From Cheiracanthium punctorium (lineage: Eukaryota > Arthropoda > Arachnida > Araneae > Cheiracanthiidae), in contig JAWZYV010010236.1 of assembly GCA_038373885.1 (NCBI GenBank), positions 186,001-250,000 of the forward strand: DNA of 64,000 nt, in the 5' to 3' direction. The notes under the pieces are model-generated. The model was not told the DNA's origin. It did no database searches and saw only the letters and a list, made by a program, of their open reading frames with translations. Of this stretch, positions 22,390 to 33,762 are shown piece after piece. Position 1 is the first letter of the stretch. Each line of letters starts with the position of its first letter. Both the position numbers and the translations under genes were made by a program.

Positions 22390-23620
22390 ACAAAATACAA
22401 TGCCTAAAACACACAAGGGTTATGCAATTTCTTGAAATGTACTGCAAGTCAAAATTAAAACGGGAAATCAATTGGGATTAAATATCCCTTTATTATATGT
22501 ATTCAAACAAACAGCGAAAACGGACGACTTTGGAACAAAAAAAAAAAAAAAGAAAGGTAAAAGACAATACCGCATATTGATTTTCGTCCCTTATGCCGAC
22601 ACGCAGCCCGAAAAAAAAAAAAAATAATAATAATTGAAATCCTCAAACACTTCATTGTAACTAAACAAGAGATAAATCATCATTCCCAATTTGCCTCAAG
22701 TCAGAAGAAAACAAGTAAAGTATTTATACCTTATTTAGCAGCTTCCCTCGTGCAAAAAGGAAGAGGTTTCCGATGCAAGTGCCAAGTCTGAACTACTAAT
22801 ACTTCCAAACGAAGTGAAAATTGGTTCAGAGAGAAGAAGCATTGGAATTTTTTTTTTTTTTTACTCTTTTTCTTTTTATCACAAAAATTTGTTCCGGAAA
22901 CTTTCGATCGCTCGGTTCTTTTGTGAAAAGGGGAAATTCCGCCACACACTCATATTGATTACAAGAAAAACTGACAATGGTACTTCAGAAATTTAAAAGA
23001 AAAGAGTGGGGGGGGGATATGGGAGAAAAAATGGGGGTGCAGTAAAAGTATTGGATTTTTTTTTTTTTCGAAAGTATTTGAACTTAACTAAATAAATTGT
23101 AAAAAAAAGAGCTTTTGACAACATAACAAGTGTGTGTGGCTTTTTTTTATATTAAATTTATTTGTTTCTTGTAAAACTTGAAAATCAAAGAATTCGAGTT
23201 TTTTAGCTATATTAAGCTGAAGAACCTTTTCTATTCCTTGATTAATGTCAGACTAATACTGATAAGTAATGTTTCAGAGTTTACGTAATGTTGATAATAA
23301 GTCAAGAGTATTTGAAAAATCAATGCTAGCAAAAAGTTCTACATGGTTCGAGATGCCGGTATAATTACGCCTGCAAAATCAGCTTGGTTTGTTCCTAATT
23401 TTTTTTTTTATTATAACACTTTGTGAAAGTAAAATATATTATCTTAAATTATTTACTTATTAAACATTCTTTCAATTACTACTGTTTAAATTTCTCCTTA
23501 GTTTTCCTGATACTCAAAACTGAAATTATTCAATAAATTTCGCTTTTAAGTTGTCTATACCTTTCAAAGAAGTTGAAATAGCTTACGCAGATGCAGTTGA
23601 AAGTTATTCTCTTTATGTAC
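22390..23620. other. AT-rich stretch with homopolymer tracts
   Basis: Poly-A and poly-T tracts occur (near 22537, 22610, 22848, 23057), with no gene or bounded element. Confidence 0.4.
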
Positions 23621-23625
23621 TCTCA

Positions 23626-23643
23626 CACACACACACACACATA
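23626..23643. repeat. (CA)n microsatellite
   Basis: A short pure CA run at the edge of the following dispersed repeat. Confidence 0.9.
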
Positions 23644-23649
23644 TTTATT

Positions 23650-24120
23650 TATTAATGACTATGTCATTTTATCTCTCAACACCCTTTTTGAAAAATGTGT
23701 CCCAAAAATGCGAGATAAAAAAGCGACATAAAAAGCGACATAGTTTTACATGTATTTAAATACTATTGATTCACAACAGCTTTAATCTATTGTTACAATA
23801 TTTCGTAAGCTGTAGAATATGCGTCACATGTATTTTTTAAATATATTTAAATACTATTAGTTCACAACAGCTTTAATCTATTTTTACAGTATTTCGTAAG
23901 CACAGAATATGCATCCCATGTATTTTTCTATAAATAGGTTACACTCATAAAAATTTCAACATAGGGTTACCAGGCGAAATACTCGAAAGATGAGCGATAA
24001 AATGACATAGTCAATTAATGTCGTTTCAATATGGCAATAATGAAACTAAATAATTAGGGGGGTTCAGGGGGGTCTCCCCCTCACGAGGCTCGAACAGCCG
24101 AGATTTTTTATTTATTTATT
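23650..24120 (+). repeat. Dispersed repeat, uninterrupted copy (partner at 61.13 kb)
   Basis: Two internal direct repeats of about 110 bp contain TTTAAATACTATTAGTTCAC and AACAGCTTTAATCTATTGTT. They are followed by AGGGTTACCAGGCGAAATAC, AATGACATAGTCAATTAATG and AGGGGGGTCTCCCCCTCACG. TGACTATGTCATTTTATC at 23657 is inverted near 24000. The same order is seen at 61130-61960, where a hAT MITE interrupts it after AGGGGGGT. The class is unknown and there is no coding frame. Confidence 0.8.
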
Positions 24121-24124
24121 TATA

Positions 24125-25430
24125 GTGATTCCGACAATTTAGCAATAGCTTACCATTCAGCCCGAGAATTAATAAAGAATCCTAGTGATAATAGATTTAT
24201 ATATTTTCTAGATTTGCAAACTAAAATTAATTGCGATAAGAGTCTTTCATTCAATATAGTATTTAATAAAAGAGATGAGTTTAATTTTCATGTTAATGCA
24301 TGTACTGATTTCTCTTCCTGCATACACATTTCTGTTTTTAGGAATATAATCAACAATCATAAGCATATAGTCTCTTTGCACCAATAATTTTAAGACTAAT
24401 AACTTAACATATCTATATAAAATAGCTCTAAAATATCAATACTCTGGTAGATTTTTAAAATCATTAATATATGCTGTATGTGCTAAGTAGTTTTGTATGC
24501 CCGAATAAGAATTTTTGGATGGGGATGGATGATGGTTATTAATAAAGCTTAAAAAAGCTATATTTTAAAAAATCTAGAAAAATACCATAAAATATATATT
24601 TATATATTTTATTTTAAAAAATTATTAACAAAAAAAATTAGATTTGTTGATTACTGGTACGTTTTTCTTTTCGGGGTGTTTTTGTTTTTTTTCTTTTTAC
24701 TTTCTGATCCAGATATAAGCCGCTCTAAGTGTATTGTTACAAATATATTATCGAGTAGTATTACGCACTAATAACTTAATTAATTAGAGGAAAATAATAT
24801 TATTAATTAATACCTACTATTACTATTATTATTATTAATTTTAATTTTTTAATTAATTTCACATACTGAAAACAGTATTGTACGTTTTTTATTTAATTTT
24901 ATTAATTAATTTCTTTTATTTTTTATTTATTTATTTTATTTTATTTTTATTTTCACTTTATTTTTTAATTTTTATATATTCCTTTAGTACTCTTTATCTG
25001 TTTAAGCCTGTACGTTGTTGCTCATTCATTGGTTTTCTATATTAGATTTTTAGTATTTTAGGCTTCCTATCCCCCCCCCCCACTCCATTTATTGTTTTTG
25101 TTATATATTCTCTATACCGACCAGATTATATGGTGGATAAAGCACCTTATTACGGTTTTGGGTTAAACTTTCCGGTTTAACACAAATTTGTGAGTAAAAG
25201 AGTATTTGTGTCAAAATCCTGGCCAAAAGTATTTTTCATATACTTTAACGTTAAAATCATTACTGTCGACTTTTGACTGACTTTTTAGTATTATATACTT
25301 CTTAAATTATATAAAAACAGCGTGTTGTCGCCAAATTTGGCGATATATTGCCAAACGACTCGAAGTTGGTTTCTAACAAATGTCGTGTCCGGGGAGTGTC
25401 CCTTACTGGGAAGTACTGCTATTGTATAAT
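24125..25430. other. AT-rich low-complexity stretch
   Basis: There is no gene. It contains TTAATTAA/ATTATT-rich runs (24780-24960) and a poly-C run (25071-25081). GTCGCCAAATTTGGCGATAT at 25328 is a small palindromic phrase whose relative GTCGCCAAACTTGGCGAG occurs at 38141. Confidence 0.45.
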
Positions 25431-25439
25431 ACCACTTAT

Positions 25440-25605
25440 AAATGTAATAGCACGCGTCTGTCGATCTAACGGTCTAGAGTTTTGGGCGATTTTCTCCAGA
25501 TGTCACGTGATTACGCAATAGAACCCCTTAAAAAGCCCCCCGCCCAAGGTAACCTTCTCGTTAGGCAAATAGTCGTGTAGCTGTGCCTTAACCACAATAA
25601 AAATA
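25440..25605 (+). repeat. tRNA-derived SINE body, 5' truncated
   Basis: CTGTCGATCTAACGGTCTAG, then GATTTTCTCCAGATGTCACGTG, then AGAACCCCTTAAAAAG and TGTGCCTTAACCACAATAAA match the body of the SINE seen in full at 62.02-62.28 kb (minus). The tRNA head is missing. Confidence 0.75.
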
Positions 25606-25609
25606 TATA

Positions 25610-26940
25610 AATGTAATACTTTAATAATACTTATAAATATAATACTAATCTATAAATCAATTTTTATCATAAAAATTTTTAGATTTTTCACTTTTCTAAA
25701 TGTAGTTACTATAGGGATCTTAGTTTTCCAATGACTTCTGAAGATTAACTTTTTCATTCCGATTCTTTTGAACTGTGATATTCGTCTTCACTTAGAGTCA
25801 CTTTTTTTTTTTTTTTTTTTTTTTTTTGAGAGAGAGAGAGAGGGACCCCTCGGACCCCTCTGGAAGAAGAAGTTGTAGGGTCTCACTGTTATAAGGCTTG
25901 TTCTTTTCCCCTGGCCTTTGTCTAGAGCAGCTAAGGAGACTGCTTAAAAGAAGCCTCCTTGCAAACCCATAAAATCTCATTTCAGACTGGAGGAGAAAGT
26001 AATTTATTTCAAGCCAGCACTTCAAAATGACTTAAAGAGCTAGCACGTGTTTCTACACACACTCACACTTCAATGACCCGAAGTCGCAGTTGTCAACCTT
26101 TGAGAACCAAAAATGGGGAGTTTTTGCTTTGGACACAATTTACGACATAAATGGAAAACTAAGCTGTAAATAGATGGAACTATTTAAAGGACTAAGAAAG
26201 GGCAATTTTGGAATATGTAGAAATTTTCTTCTTATAGCAAATTTACATCAGAAAAATAAGAAATTACACACTGAATTTAAAATTCTGATGTTAAATCTTA
26301 ACTGAAATGCAATTTTATATATCTTTATCCAAACACTTGCACATAATTTATAGTTTATGAGAAATACAAGCGCGTATGTTTGTATCCCTTTTGCGATCAC
26401 CCGTCGAAAAATTATCGAAAAAATAAAAATGGCGCTATATAAATAATTTTTTTTATAAAAATGGTGGATGTTGGGAGAACATTTTTTTCTTGGAATGGAC
26501 ACTCCATACTGTAATAATTACGATTATAGTTGAAATTAGGCGCGACAAGCCGCGACACCCCTTCAAAAAGTTTTTTGAAATGTGGATTTTTGAAAAAAAA
26601 ATTAGAAAAAAAAGTTAAAAATTTTTTTTAATAATGTCATATTATTTTTTCAAGATAGAAGATACATATAATTAAAATACATGTATTTTACTACAATTAT
26701 ACTAAGTATCAAACCAGTAAATTAATTTAAAGAGCCCGTAAAAATGCAAGACGAAGTAATAGAAAACGCTGAAATCTCTTGCCGTAAATGAAGAAACTTG
26801 CTTTTAAACCAAGTGTTGCATCTTTTGGATATGAATTATGGTCGAAAAACATGTATCTCATGATGCATCTGTTATTAGGCTATCCAAAAACATATATATT
26901 ACTGTTTTTAAACAAATTTAAAATTTGCGCTTTTTGGCCA
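25610..26940. other. AT-rich stretch with poly-T/(GA)n
   Basis: A 27-base poly-T run at 25801-25827 is followed by (GA)n to 25842. Read in reverse this is a CT run followed by poly-A, like a retroposed tail, but no source gene is recognised. No other feature is visible. Confidence 0.45.
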
Positions 26941-26944
26941 GGAT

Positions 26945-27115
26945 TTTGATACGAATACTCCACTGTGCGGCGGCGGTCGGGGTTCGATGCCCGACTGGGC
27001 GTGGTTGTCCGTCCCTTCACAGGGGGCAACTTTGGTCCACCTACTAGAGGCCCCCATAATAAACTGTCCAACAGCAGTAGTGGCCAATGCTTCCGAGGCA
27101 AAGGCCCGCCAGTTG
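26945..27115 (+). repeat. GC-richer SINE-like segment
   Basis: GGGGTTCGATGCCC (26978-26991) fits a pol III B-box (GGTTCGANNCC). Downstream phrases CTGTCCAACAGCAGT and GGCCCGCCAGTTG resemble parts of the repeat at 28260-28580 (CTGTCCCACAGCAGTCCAGTTG). A matching A-box was not established. The 182-residue open frame over this region (26965-27513) has no recognisable domain. Confidence 0.45.
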
Positions 27116-27119
27116 AAAA

Positions 27120-28255
27120 TATATATATATTCTCTCTCTTTAACTACATTTCTGACTACAATATCATCTGGTTATTTAATTTTTCTCTCTTTTTTGCTGC
27201 TTATTTTTATCACTTAAAATTCTATGTTGGCATCACCTTTTCTTTCGAGTATTGGCATCGAGCATTGGCTTTTCTTTCGAGTATTGGCTCTGAGCTTTTA
27301 CCTCCATGTTTGGATCTTTACCACGTTTGTTTTTTCTTCATTAGCCATGGTCGTGCCCCTGGGTCACTTTTATGGTCCTTTTTATCATGCAACCTGCAGG
27401 AACCTAACAATTTTTGTTATTCCATTAAATTGAAATATGAACACTATGGTCCCCAAACTCACACGAAATATATTTTAATCGCCATGTTTGACGATAGGCC
27501 GTCAAACAAGTAAATCGTGATTTATAAATATTAAATGAGTCGTGTTGGATAGTGCTTTATAATCAAAATATTCATCATAATTTTTTTCTTGTTTATAAAT
27601 TTCAATACGCTTTTTTAATGGCTCTAAAGATTATAGGAACGTTGAAATCATCGCATTAGAAGAACGACACCAAATGCTGTGTGCTTTTAAAGTATGCTAT
27701 TCTAATTATCTATTAAATAATTATCTCTCTCTAATCATTTATGAAATAGATATTCATGATGAGAAAAAAAACTCGCTTATTGGAAAAATAATCATTGAAA
27801 TAGTGTCTAGGTAAAAAGTTATTAGAAACATAATATTTTACAGATAAAAGCAAACTATAACGATTATCTAAAACTGTGATCCTATGGTTTTTCTATTTTC
27901 TAACAACAGACGTCATTAACAGATTTTTTTATGTCAAAAAATGCAGTTTTTATTTAACTAAATAGCATATAATGAATGACTGCCTTCATTTATGCTAAAT
28001 ACATATAGTTTCATTGTTACTTTAACTGAAACATTCAATTCCACTTTCAAATTTGCACTGAAAATCGAATAAAATATATAATATTTAGTGTAACGGATTA
28101 TATGCTAGTTTATCTAGATACTGTACAGACTACTATATTTAGCAGTTTTTAATCAGCCTTTGATATGCATTCAAACTTAAATACTTAGTTTCTTAATTTC
28201 TTCTTTTCTTTTCCAAATTGCGGGCACCTACGGAATAAGAATTAGCCACTCAAGG
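27120..28255. other. AT-rich non-coding stretch
   Basis: No gene or bounded repeat is visible. Confidence 0.4.
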
Positions 28256-28259
28256 ACCG

Positions 28260-28580
28260 GAAGTGCTTACAACTTATTATGGGGCACATAATAGATGGAC
28301 CAAGATCGCCCTCTATCGGATCTCCTTATTTTTAACCAATTCTAAATGGAAGAACCTGCACCTAGATTGCCACCCCCAGAGGTATCGTTTAAGCAATGGA
28401 GTATATCAGAACCTCGAGAGATTTTATGTGCACCAGCTCCTTTTAGTATACACTGTCCCACAGCAGTCCAGTTGAGAGAGGTAGCCATCGTCCCAAGCTC
28501 TGACCAAGGTCTGCGCTTCGTAATTTCCAGTCTTTTGATGGGAACTGAGCGCCAACCAGCTGGGCCACTGCGAGCTCATT
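28260..28580 (+). repeat. CCCCAGAGGTATC dispersed repeat
   Basis: It shares GCCACCCCCAGAGGTATCGT and TTTTATGTGCACCAGCTCCT with 45611-45690 (GCACCCCCAGAGGTATCTTT and TTTTACGTGCACCAGCTACT). A fragment lies inverted at 11340-11410. It is GC-richer than its surroundings, with no transposase or reverse transcriptase frame. The class is unknown. Confidence 0.65.
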
Positions 28581-28589
28581 AAAGTAATA

Positions 28590-28755
28590 CAGTAAAAGTC
28601 TCTATATGATGAACTTCAAGGGACCGAAGATGAAGTTTGTTTCTCTGAAAAATTCGTTAAATTGAAATTTCAATGTCATATTATTAGTGCTGATGAATTT
28701 CTTTTCATAGAAATATTTTATTCGTTAATCTGAAGTGTTCGTAACTAGAAGTAAA
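28590..28755 (+). mobile_element. Tigger/pogo-type element, left end only
   Basis: After TA (28588-28589), CAGTAAAAGTCTCTATATGA and then ACTTCAAGGGACC match the style of Tigger/pogo termini (CAGT...CTCTATATAACGAACTTC). A paired right end was not found. A related isolated right end is at 33190-33338. Confidence 0.5.
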
Positions 28756-28757
28756 AG

Positions 28758-29335
28758 CCCGTTGTGGAGGCAATTACAACGGGCGCTAGAAAAAGCATTG
28801 TACGAAAATATGTGATACACTCAATATATTAAATCTTCGTCCACCTAAAATAAATAAGTTCCTATTCAGTTTTTATTATGTACCCAAATCGAATTTCAGA
28901 CTCTTCTGGAAACGCGCGGAAGCTTTAGGCATTCGAAAGATTTTGTTTTGTTTACTCAGCCTTTCTTGTATCCATGCAGACGATTTATTTGTGGGAAAAA
29001 AAAGTAACTATTTTAAACGAATTGGAATCCCATTTTCCTTACAAAGCCTGATGATCGTGATGAACAGGACGTCCCATCGATTGCAACAGCTCATTTTGCC
29101 AAGCAAATAATTCACTTTCTTTGACTCTCGGAAATAAAAGGGAGCTGAAAATAGCAAAAAAATCGCCTAAAAATGAGGGAACCGGTGGATTTTCAGGTTT
29201 TTAAAGCAGCACAGATTGTTTTTTATATTTTTATACATAATTATGAAATATTTCAAGTGGATCGTATAAACAGTGCAGATGTTACTACGCTTTTTCTGCT
29301 TTTTAATCTTCTTGGAGTAATAGCGGTAGAATATT
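28758..29335 (+). repeat. 580-bp duplicated repeat, copy 1
   Basis: This is collinear with 33868-34440. Shared landmarks are GTTGTGGAGGCAATTACAAC, GCTAGAAAAAGCATT, TTAATCTTCGTCCAC/TTAAATCTTCGTCCAC, TATGTACCCAA(A/G)TCGAATTT, AAAGCCTGATGATCGTGAT and GGTGGATTTTCAG. Both copies can be read partly in one frame (PDDRD, then VDFQVFKAAQIVFYIFI here), but this copy has stops. It could be a decayed coding exon of a transposon or a non-coding tail. Confidence 0.8.
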
Positions 29336-29436
29336 TATATTGAAGTGGTTACGGAGCGAGTCGGGATCAGCGTAATTATATAGCAAGATATACTGAATAT
29401 CGTCATAACGACAATTTACTGTTTGTACTACATTAA

Positions 29437-29949
29437 CCCTTTGAGGCGCAACCCTTTCCCAATGCTGAAAAAAGGGCAGCCGTTGCCATCGCTCGACTTA
29501 ACTACCAGCAAGATGGCGGACGATCGAAACGTTCATCGCGTGCCACAGATCTAGAGACCCCTTCTTTGACGACAGCTGGCTGTGCACGAGCACAGCCAGC
29601 TGCGTCAAAAAAGGGGTCTCTAGATCTGTGGCACGCGATGAACGTTTCGATCGTCCGCCATCTTGCTGGTAGTTAAGTCGAGCGATGGCAACGGCTGCCC
29701 TTTTTTCAGCATTGGGCAATCTATCGAGCTATTCTCGCATTCTTCCATTTTTCAGCAGATGTCAGTGCTGTTAAAAAGAATCGTGACCATTTTTTTACGG
29801 GAAAGGACGTGCTAAAAAGTAAAGGATTCTCGTGCAGCTATGTCCCCCGCAACTATTTTTACAGAACTCCAATCTATTCTTCGTGACTGGCAACAGTTAA
29901 AACGTCAGAGTTTGGTGGTCCCAGAGCGGGATCACTGCGCGATAAAGGG
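29437..29949 (+). mobile_element. piggyBac-like hairpin MITE, copy B
   Basis: It is preceded by TTAA (29433-29436) and followed by TTAG (29950-29953), a mutated TTAA. The left terminus is CCCTTTGAGGCGCAACCC; the right, in reverse complement, is CCCTTTATCGCGCAGTGATC. Positions 29458-29716 form a near-perfect palindrome of about 259 bp centred near 29587, with arms including GGGCAGCCGTTGCCATCGCT, AAGATGGCGGACGATCGAAA, CCACAGATCTAGAGACC and CAGCCAGCTG. A tail of about 230 bp follows. It has no transposase. It is the best-preserved copy. Confidence 0.92.
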
Positions 29950-30051
29950 TTAGTATAATTTTATAAAATAACCAGTGGCATTCGCTCATTCTGAGGATAA
30001 ATGCAAGGTGTTTGCTGGCGGAACCGAACTACAAGTATATCTGCCTATTTT

Positions 30052-30085
30052 AATAATAATAATAATTATTATTATTATTATTATT
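30052..30085. repeat. (AAT)n/(ATT)n palindrome
   Basis: A run of AAT units turns directly into ATT units, giving an inverted repeat without spacer. Confidence 0.9.
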
Positions 30086-30294
30086 GACTAGAAGAGCAAT
30101 GAAGGCATATTATGGTCTTAGTCACTTAGTTTCCTCCATCAAAAATAGTGTCAAATGTTGTCGCCAAGGCATGACGGTAACGATGAATCGAAAAATATCT
30201 GAAGAATGTGGGTACAAAACAAAACAAACAAAAAAATATAGCATTCGCGTCCAATAGCAAAGCAATATGCCATACACACATACATACTGTTTAA

Positions 30295-30695
30295 CCCTTT
30301 GAGGCGCAACCCCTTCCCAATGCTGAAAAAGGCGCAGCCGTTGCCATCGCTCGACTTAACTACCAGCAAGATAGCGGACGATCGAAACGTTCATCGCGTC
30401 CGCCATCTTACTGGTAATTAAGTCGAGCGATGGCAACGGCTGCCCTTTTTTCAGCATTGGGCAATCTATCCGGCTGTTCTCTCCTTCTTCCATTTTTCAG
30501 CAGATGACAGTGCTGTTAAAAATAATCGTGACCATTTTGTTTACGGGAAATGACGTGCTAAAACGTAAAGGATTCTCGTGGGGCTATGTCACCCGCAACT
30601 ATTTTTATAGAAATCAAATCTGTTCTTCATGACTGGCAGCAGTCAAAACGTCAGAGTTAGGTGTTCCCAGAGCGGGATCACTGCGCCTTAGAGGG
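30295..30695 (+). mobile_element. piggyBac-like hairpin MITE, copy C (core deleted)
   Basis: TTAA lies on both sides (30291-30294 and 30696-30699). Termini and tail match copy B, but the central hairpin is gone: CGAAACGTTCATCGCG is joined directly to TCCGCCATCTT. The lost piece is the CCACAGATCTAGAGACC hairpin plus part of the right arm, with a 2-3-bp CG/TCG microhomology at the join. Confidence 0.9.
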
Positions 30696-30699
30696 TTAA

Positions 30700-31505
30700 C
30701 AAAACAATGTAGTGTTGCGATTTTCCGGATTGGGGGGGGGGGATCTACTTGTCTAAGGTTTAAGTTATAAAATTTAGTTTCCTGTACATTAATTAAGCAA
30801 AGTTTTTGTGTGCATTGCATACTGTTGCACTGATGTAAATCGGTTAATCAGAATGCGAGTTATGATTCTACAAAGCTCTCAATGAGAATAATATTAGGGT
30901 TTGACAACTTCTCGCCCAATATAGGAGATATCGCCAGGCTTTCTTCAGAGTTAAATATATATTATATTATTTGAAAACCTTTACAAAATCATTTTGATCG
31001 ATAAATTTCAGGATGCGACAATTTAAAAATTCGTAAATGGTGCATGGCCTTAAATTTTAATGAATGACTACTACTCAGGTAACCGGAAATCTGACAATAT
31101 GCTAAATTATTTCGTGGCATGATTTTTACGTGGCATCAATTTTTCTGTTGATCCGAATGGATTCAGAATGCGTTTTCAAACTCCTGACACCAAAGTGACA
31201 TCACTCTCACATACGGTTTAAAATGTTGGACGGCCATGTTTGAAAATATTTTTCTTTCTTCTTTTCAAATTCGCTGTTTCAGTGTTTGCGTTACCAAGAA
31301 GACGCAAACCAAAAGCGGAATGTAAAGTAAATACGCAGCAGCTAATGTTATTTAAATACTATTTCAGTCTAAAATTTGTAAAGTATCTTCTAATGTATAA
31401 TTCTTTTATTCCGTTTAAAGATTAAAAGCGGTTTGAATGTGCATTTTTAGTTTGGTAAAATTAAAAAATAAAAAACTCTGACAGCTAGATCTAAAAAGAT
31501 GAGAC
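30700..31505. other. AT-rich non-coding stretch
   Basis: A poly-G run lies at 30731-30741. No gene or bounded element is visible. Confidence 0.4.
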
Positions 31506-31514
31506 AGTTTAAAA

Positions 31515-31818
31515 ATTATTTCTCAAATTTTCGATATATGTGGAAATTCTTTGAAAAAAATTTCAAGAATCGGTAACATTTGTTTATAGTCTCAGAATAA
31601 ACAGTTTTTGAAAGAAAATTTTCTTCTGTATTAGATGATATAAGGACTGTTTTCTTGTAGATATTATTTCCGCTCCCGTCGCTGATTGTTCGTGAAAAAT
31701 CGCTCCAAAATCCATAGAATACATAATAAAATATTTCTACACCGAATTTTAAAAAATAATCGAGATGCAATTCTTCATGTTTAAAACTTCCTTTGCACCA
31801 AATTTGGTGTATTTACAT
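31515..31818 (-). repeat. Dispersed repeat, copy split by MITE copy D
   Basis: It is collinear with 51605-51875, sharing AAAATTTTCTTCT(G/A)T, ATATTAT(T/A)TC(C/T)GCTCC, GTGAAAAATCGCTC(C/A)AAAA and TTCATGTTTA(A/G)AACTTCC. The continuation TGTTTGTCCGTAACGC resumes at 32396, after the MITE at 31823-32391. Orientation is arbitrary. Confidence 0.82.
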
Positions 31819-31822
31819 TTAA

Positions 31823-32391
31823 CCCTTTGAGGCGCAACCCTTTCCCAATGCTGGAAAAAGGGCATCCATTGCCATCGCTCGACTTAACTACCAGTAAGAT
31901 GGCGGACGATCGAAACTTTCCTTCGCTTGCCACCGATCTAGAGACCCTTTTTTGACGACAGCTGGCTGTGTGCGGGCACAGCCAGCTGCGTCAAGGCAAT
32001 CGGCATCGGGCAGATATAGATATTCAGCATCGGGCAATCTATTCAGCTGTTCCTCGCATTCTTCCATTTTTCGCGATGGACGTTTCGATCGTCCGCCATC
32101 TTGCTGATAGTTAAGTCGAGCGATGGCAACGCCTGCTCTTTTTTCAGCATTGGGCCATCTATCCGGCTGTTCTCGCCTTCTTCCATTTTTCAGCAGATGC
32201 CAGTGCCGTTAAAAATAATCGTGACCATTTTTTGACGGGAAATGACGTGCTAAAAAGTAAAGGATTCTCGTGGAGCTATGTCACCCGCAACTATTTTTAT
32301 AGGAATGAAATCTATTCTTCGTGACTGGCAGGCAACAGTTAAAACGTCAGAGTTGGATGTTTCCAGAGCGGGATCACTGCGCGTTAAAGGG
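31823..32391 (+). mobile_element. piggyBac-like hairpin MITE, copy D
   Basis: TTAA lies on both sides (31819-31822 and 32392-32395). Termini are CCCTTTGAGGCGCAACCC and, in reverse complement, CCCTTTAACGCGCAGTGATC. The core is rearranged: after the CAGCCAGCTGCGTCAA turn, a piece resembling the tail (GGGCAATCTATTCAGCTGTT, CTTCCATTTTTC) is inserted before the right arm resumes at CGATGGACGTTTCGATCG. There is no transposase. It splits a dispersed repeat whose uninterrupted relative is at 51.6-51.95 kb. Confidence 0.92.
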
Positions 32392-32395
32392 TTAA

Positions 32396-32465
32396 CTGTT
32401 TGTCCGTAACGCTACCGACAGACAGACAGACTTCTTCTTTTACAATAAGTAGAAATATTTATATT
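32396..32465 (-). repeat. Continuation of the split dispersed repeat
   Basis: TGTTTGTCCGTAACGC, GACAGACAGACA and CTTCTTTT(A/G)(C/T)AATAAGTA match 51878-51945, directly following the sequence that ends at 31818 in the uninterrupted copy. Confidence 0.8.
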
Positions 32466-32469
32466 ACTT

Positions 32470-33720
32470 TCGTTTCAAAAATTCCCCCTCTGTGTTATAA
32501 AGTGTTAAAAAAGTAAAGAATTATATCCCAAATAGGTGCTTATGCTTAGTATCATTTTAACATTGCACAGCAGCGAAATAAACGTTCGTAAAAAAAAAAA
32601 GAGGTCGCTTTTATTGGAAAAATAATCATGCAAATAATTTTGATGGTAGGAAAAACGAAATTATTTCAGGCTGTAAATTTGCGATAGCTGAGTGAAAACT
32701 GCAAAAAGCGGTTTTAAAAAATAAAAAGGTTAAATCTTTAAAATGCTTTTTTTGTCTTTTGTTTCGTTTTGTTTTAAGTGGATTCCAAATGTCATGAACA
32801 GACGCTTACAAAATATCGATAAGTTATTAAGCAGAATAGCTGGGTATTTTTTTGTGCCTTTTTAGAATTTAGACATGCATAACTAACTGCAGGTTTAAAT
32901 AGAAGATATTAGAGTTAAATATGGTTCTTTGTTCGTTTTGCAAAGAAAAAAAAAACTAATTTAATGCATGTAGATAAAAATTAACATATTACCGATTTAA
33001 AAAAAAACACTCAAAAAACTTGTGCTTAAAAGACAAAATAAATAAAACTTTGTAAAATAACACCCATAAAAGATACTCATCGAGCTAATAACGCGTTTCG
33101 ATCGATAAGATTTCTATCTTCATCAGTAGGAGTCGATGTGCATACACAAACTTCGACTGCTACTAATGTTGGACTGATGGGGGTTTTTAAAACAGTTAGG
33201 CCCGGTATATAAAGAACTCACGGACATAACGAACGAAGATTTTGGTTCCGACGTTTTAATGCTATATTTCTTAACGGTTCGGATATAGCGAACAAAACTT
33301 TTGGTTCCTTGGAGTTTCGTTATAGTGGGGTTTGACTGTAACCCCGCTTTAGGCTTAGTGGATGTTTTTAGGCTTAGTGGAATAGCCAATCTGCCCCAAA
33401 AATTTATCCTAATAAGCGGGATATTCCATTTCCCAGAATCACATTTACTAATTATTACTGTTTCCTACACTGAATATTTATTTCAATAAACGAAGCATTC
33501 TTTTAACATTAAATGGGTTCGACTCCATCTAGCTGTGCATCTCCCGTCTTGGGTGCAATCGAAGGGGTAGTTTCCTTACTGGCTCACCCAAACACTTTCT
33601 ATCTATAAAAGCCTATGGACAGGCATTGTTTGCTACATGCATGTCCAAACATCCGCCAAACTTGACGATCTTTGTCGAAATGTGGCCAAATTTAGTGCCA
33701 TATTTAACAGAAGATGTTTT
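32470..33720 (-). other. AT-rich stretch with an isolated Tigger-type end
   Basis: 33190-33338 reads in reverse complement CAGTCAAACCCCACTATAAC and then GAAACTCCAAGGAACC, with TA at 33339-33340. This is a Tigger/pogo-style terminus without its partner. ACGCGTTTCGATCGATAAG with ATCTTCATCAGT (33092-33127) resembles a retroelement tail phrase. No gene is seen. Confidence 0.5.
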
Positions 33721-33762
33721 CAAATCTGAGTGTCTTATCCATTCAGCCATGATGGGACCTGG
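33721..33762 (-). repeat. SINE head remnant
   Basis: The reverse complement GGTCCCATCATGGCTGAATG and then GATAAGACACTCAGA resembles the 5' end of the tRNA-derived SINE heads at 62.2 and 62.5 kb (CATGGCCGAGTGGATAGGGC). Only the A-box half is visible. Confidence 0.4.

Noticed and set aside
26965..27513. Longest non-transposon open frame on the plus strand (182 residues)
   Set aside because: It begins in a SINE-like segment and runs into low-complexity hydrophobic sequence, with no domain and competing frames over the same bases. Likely chance.
29498..29719. Open frame across the hairpin MITE (also a partial echo at 49399-49638)
   Set aside because: The shared RATDLET reading comes from the palindrome being repeated, and the frame is read back over its own complement. 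It is not a protein.
33092..33130. Hammerhead ribozyme in a retroelement tail
   Set aside because: CATCAG occurs, but the required core (CTGATGA and GAAA separated by a stem) is absent on either strand here. The CTGATGA words near 19610, 29050 and 34180 also lack the rest.
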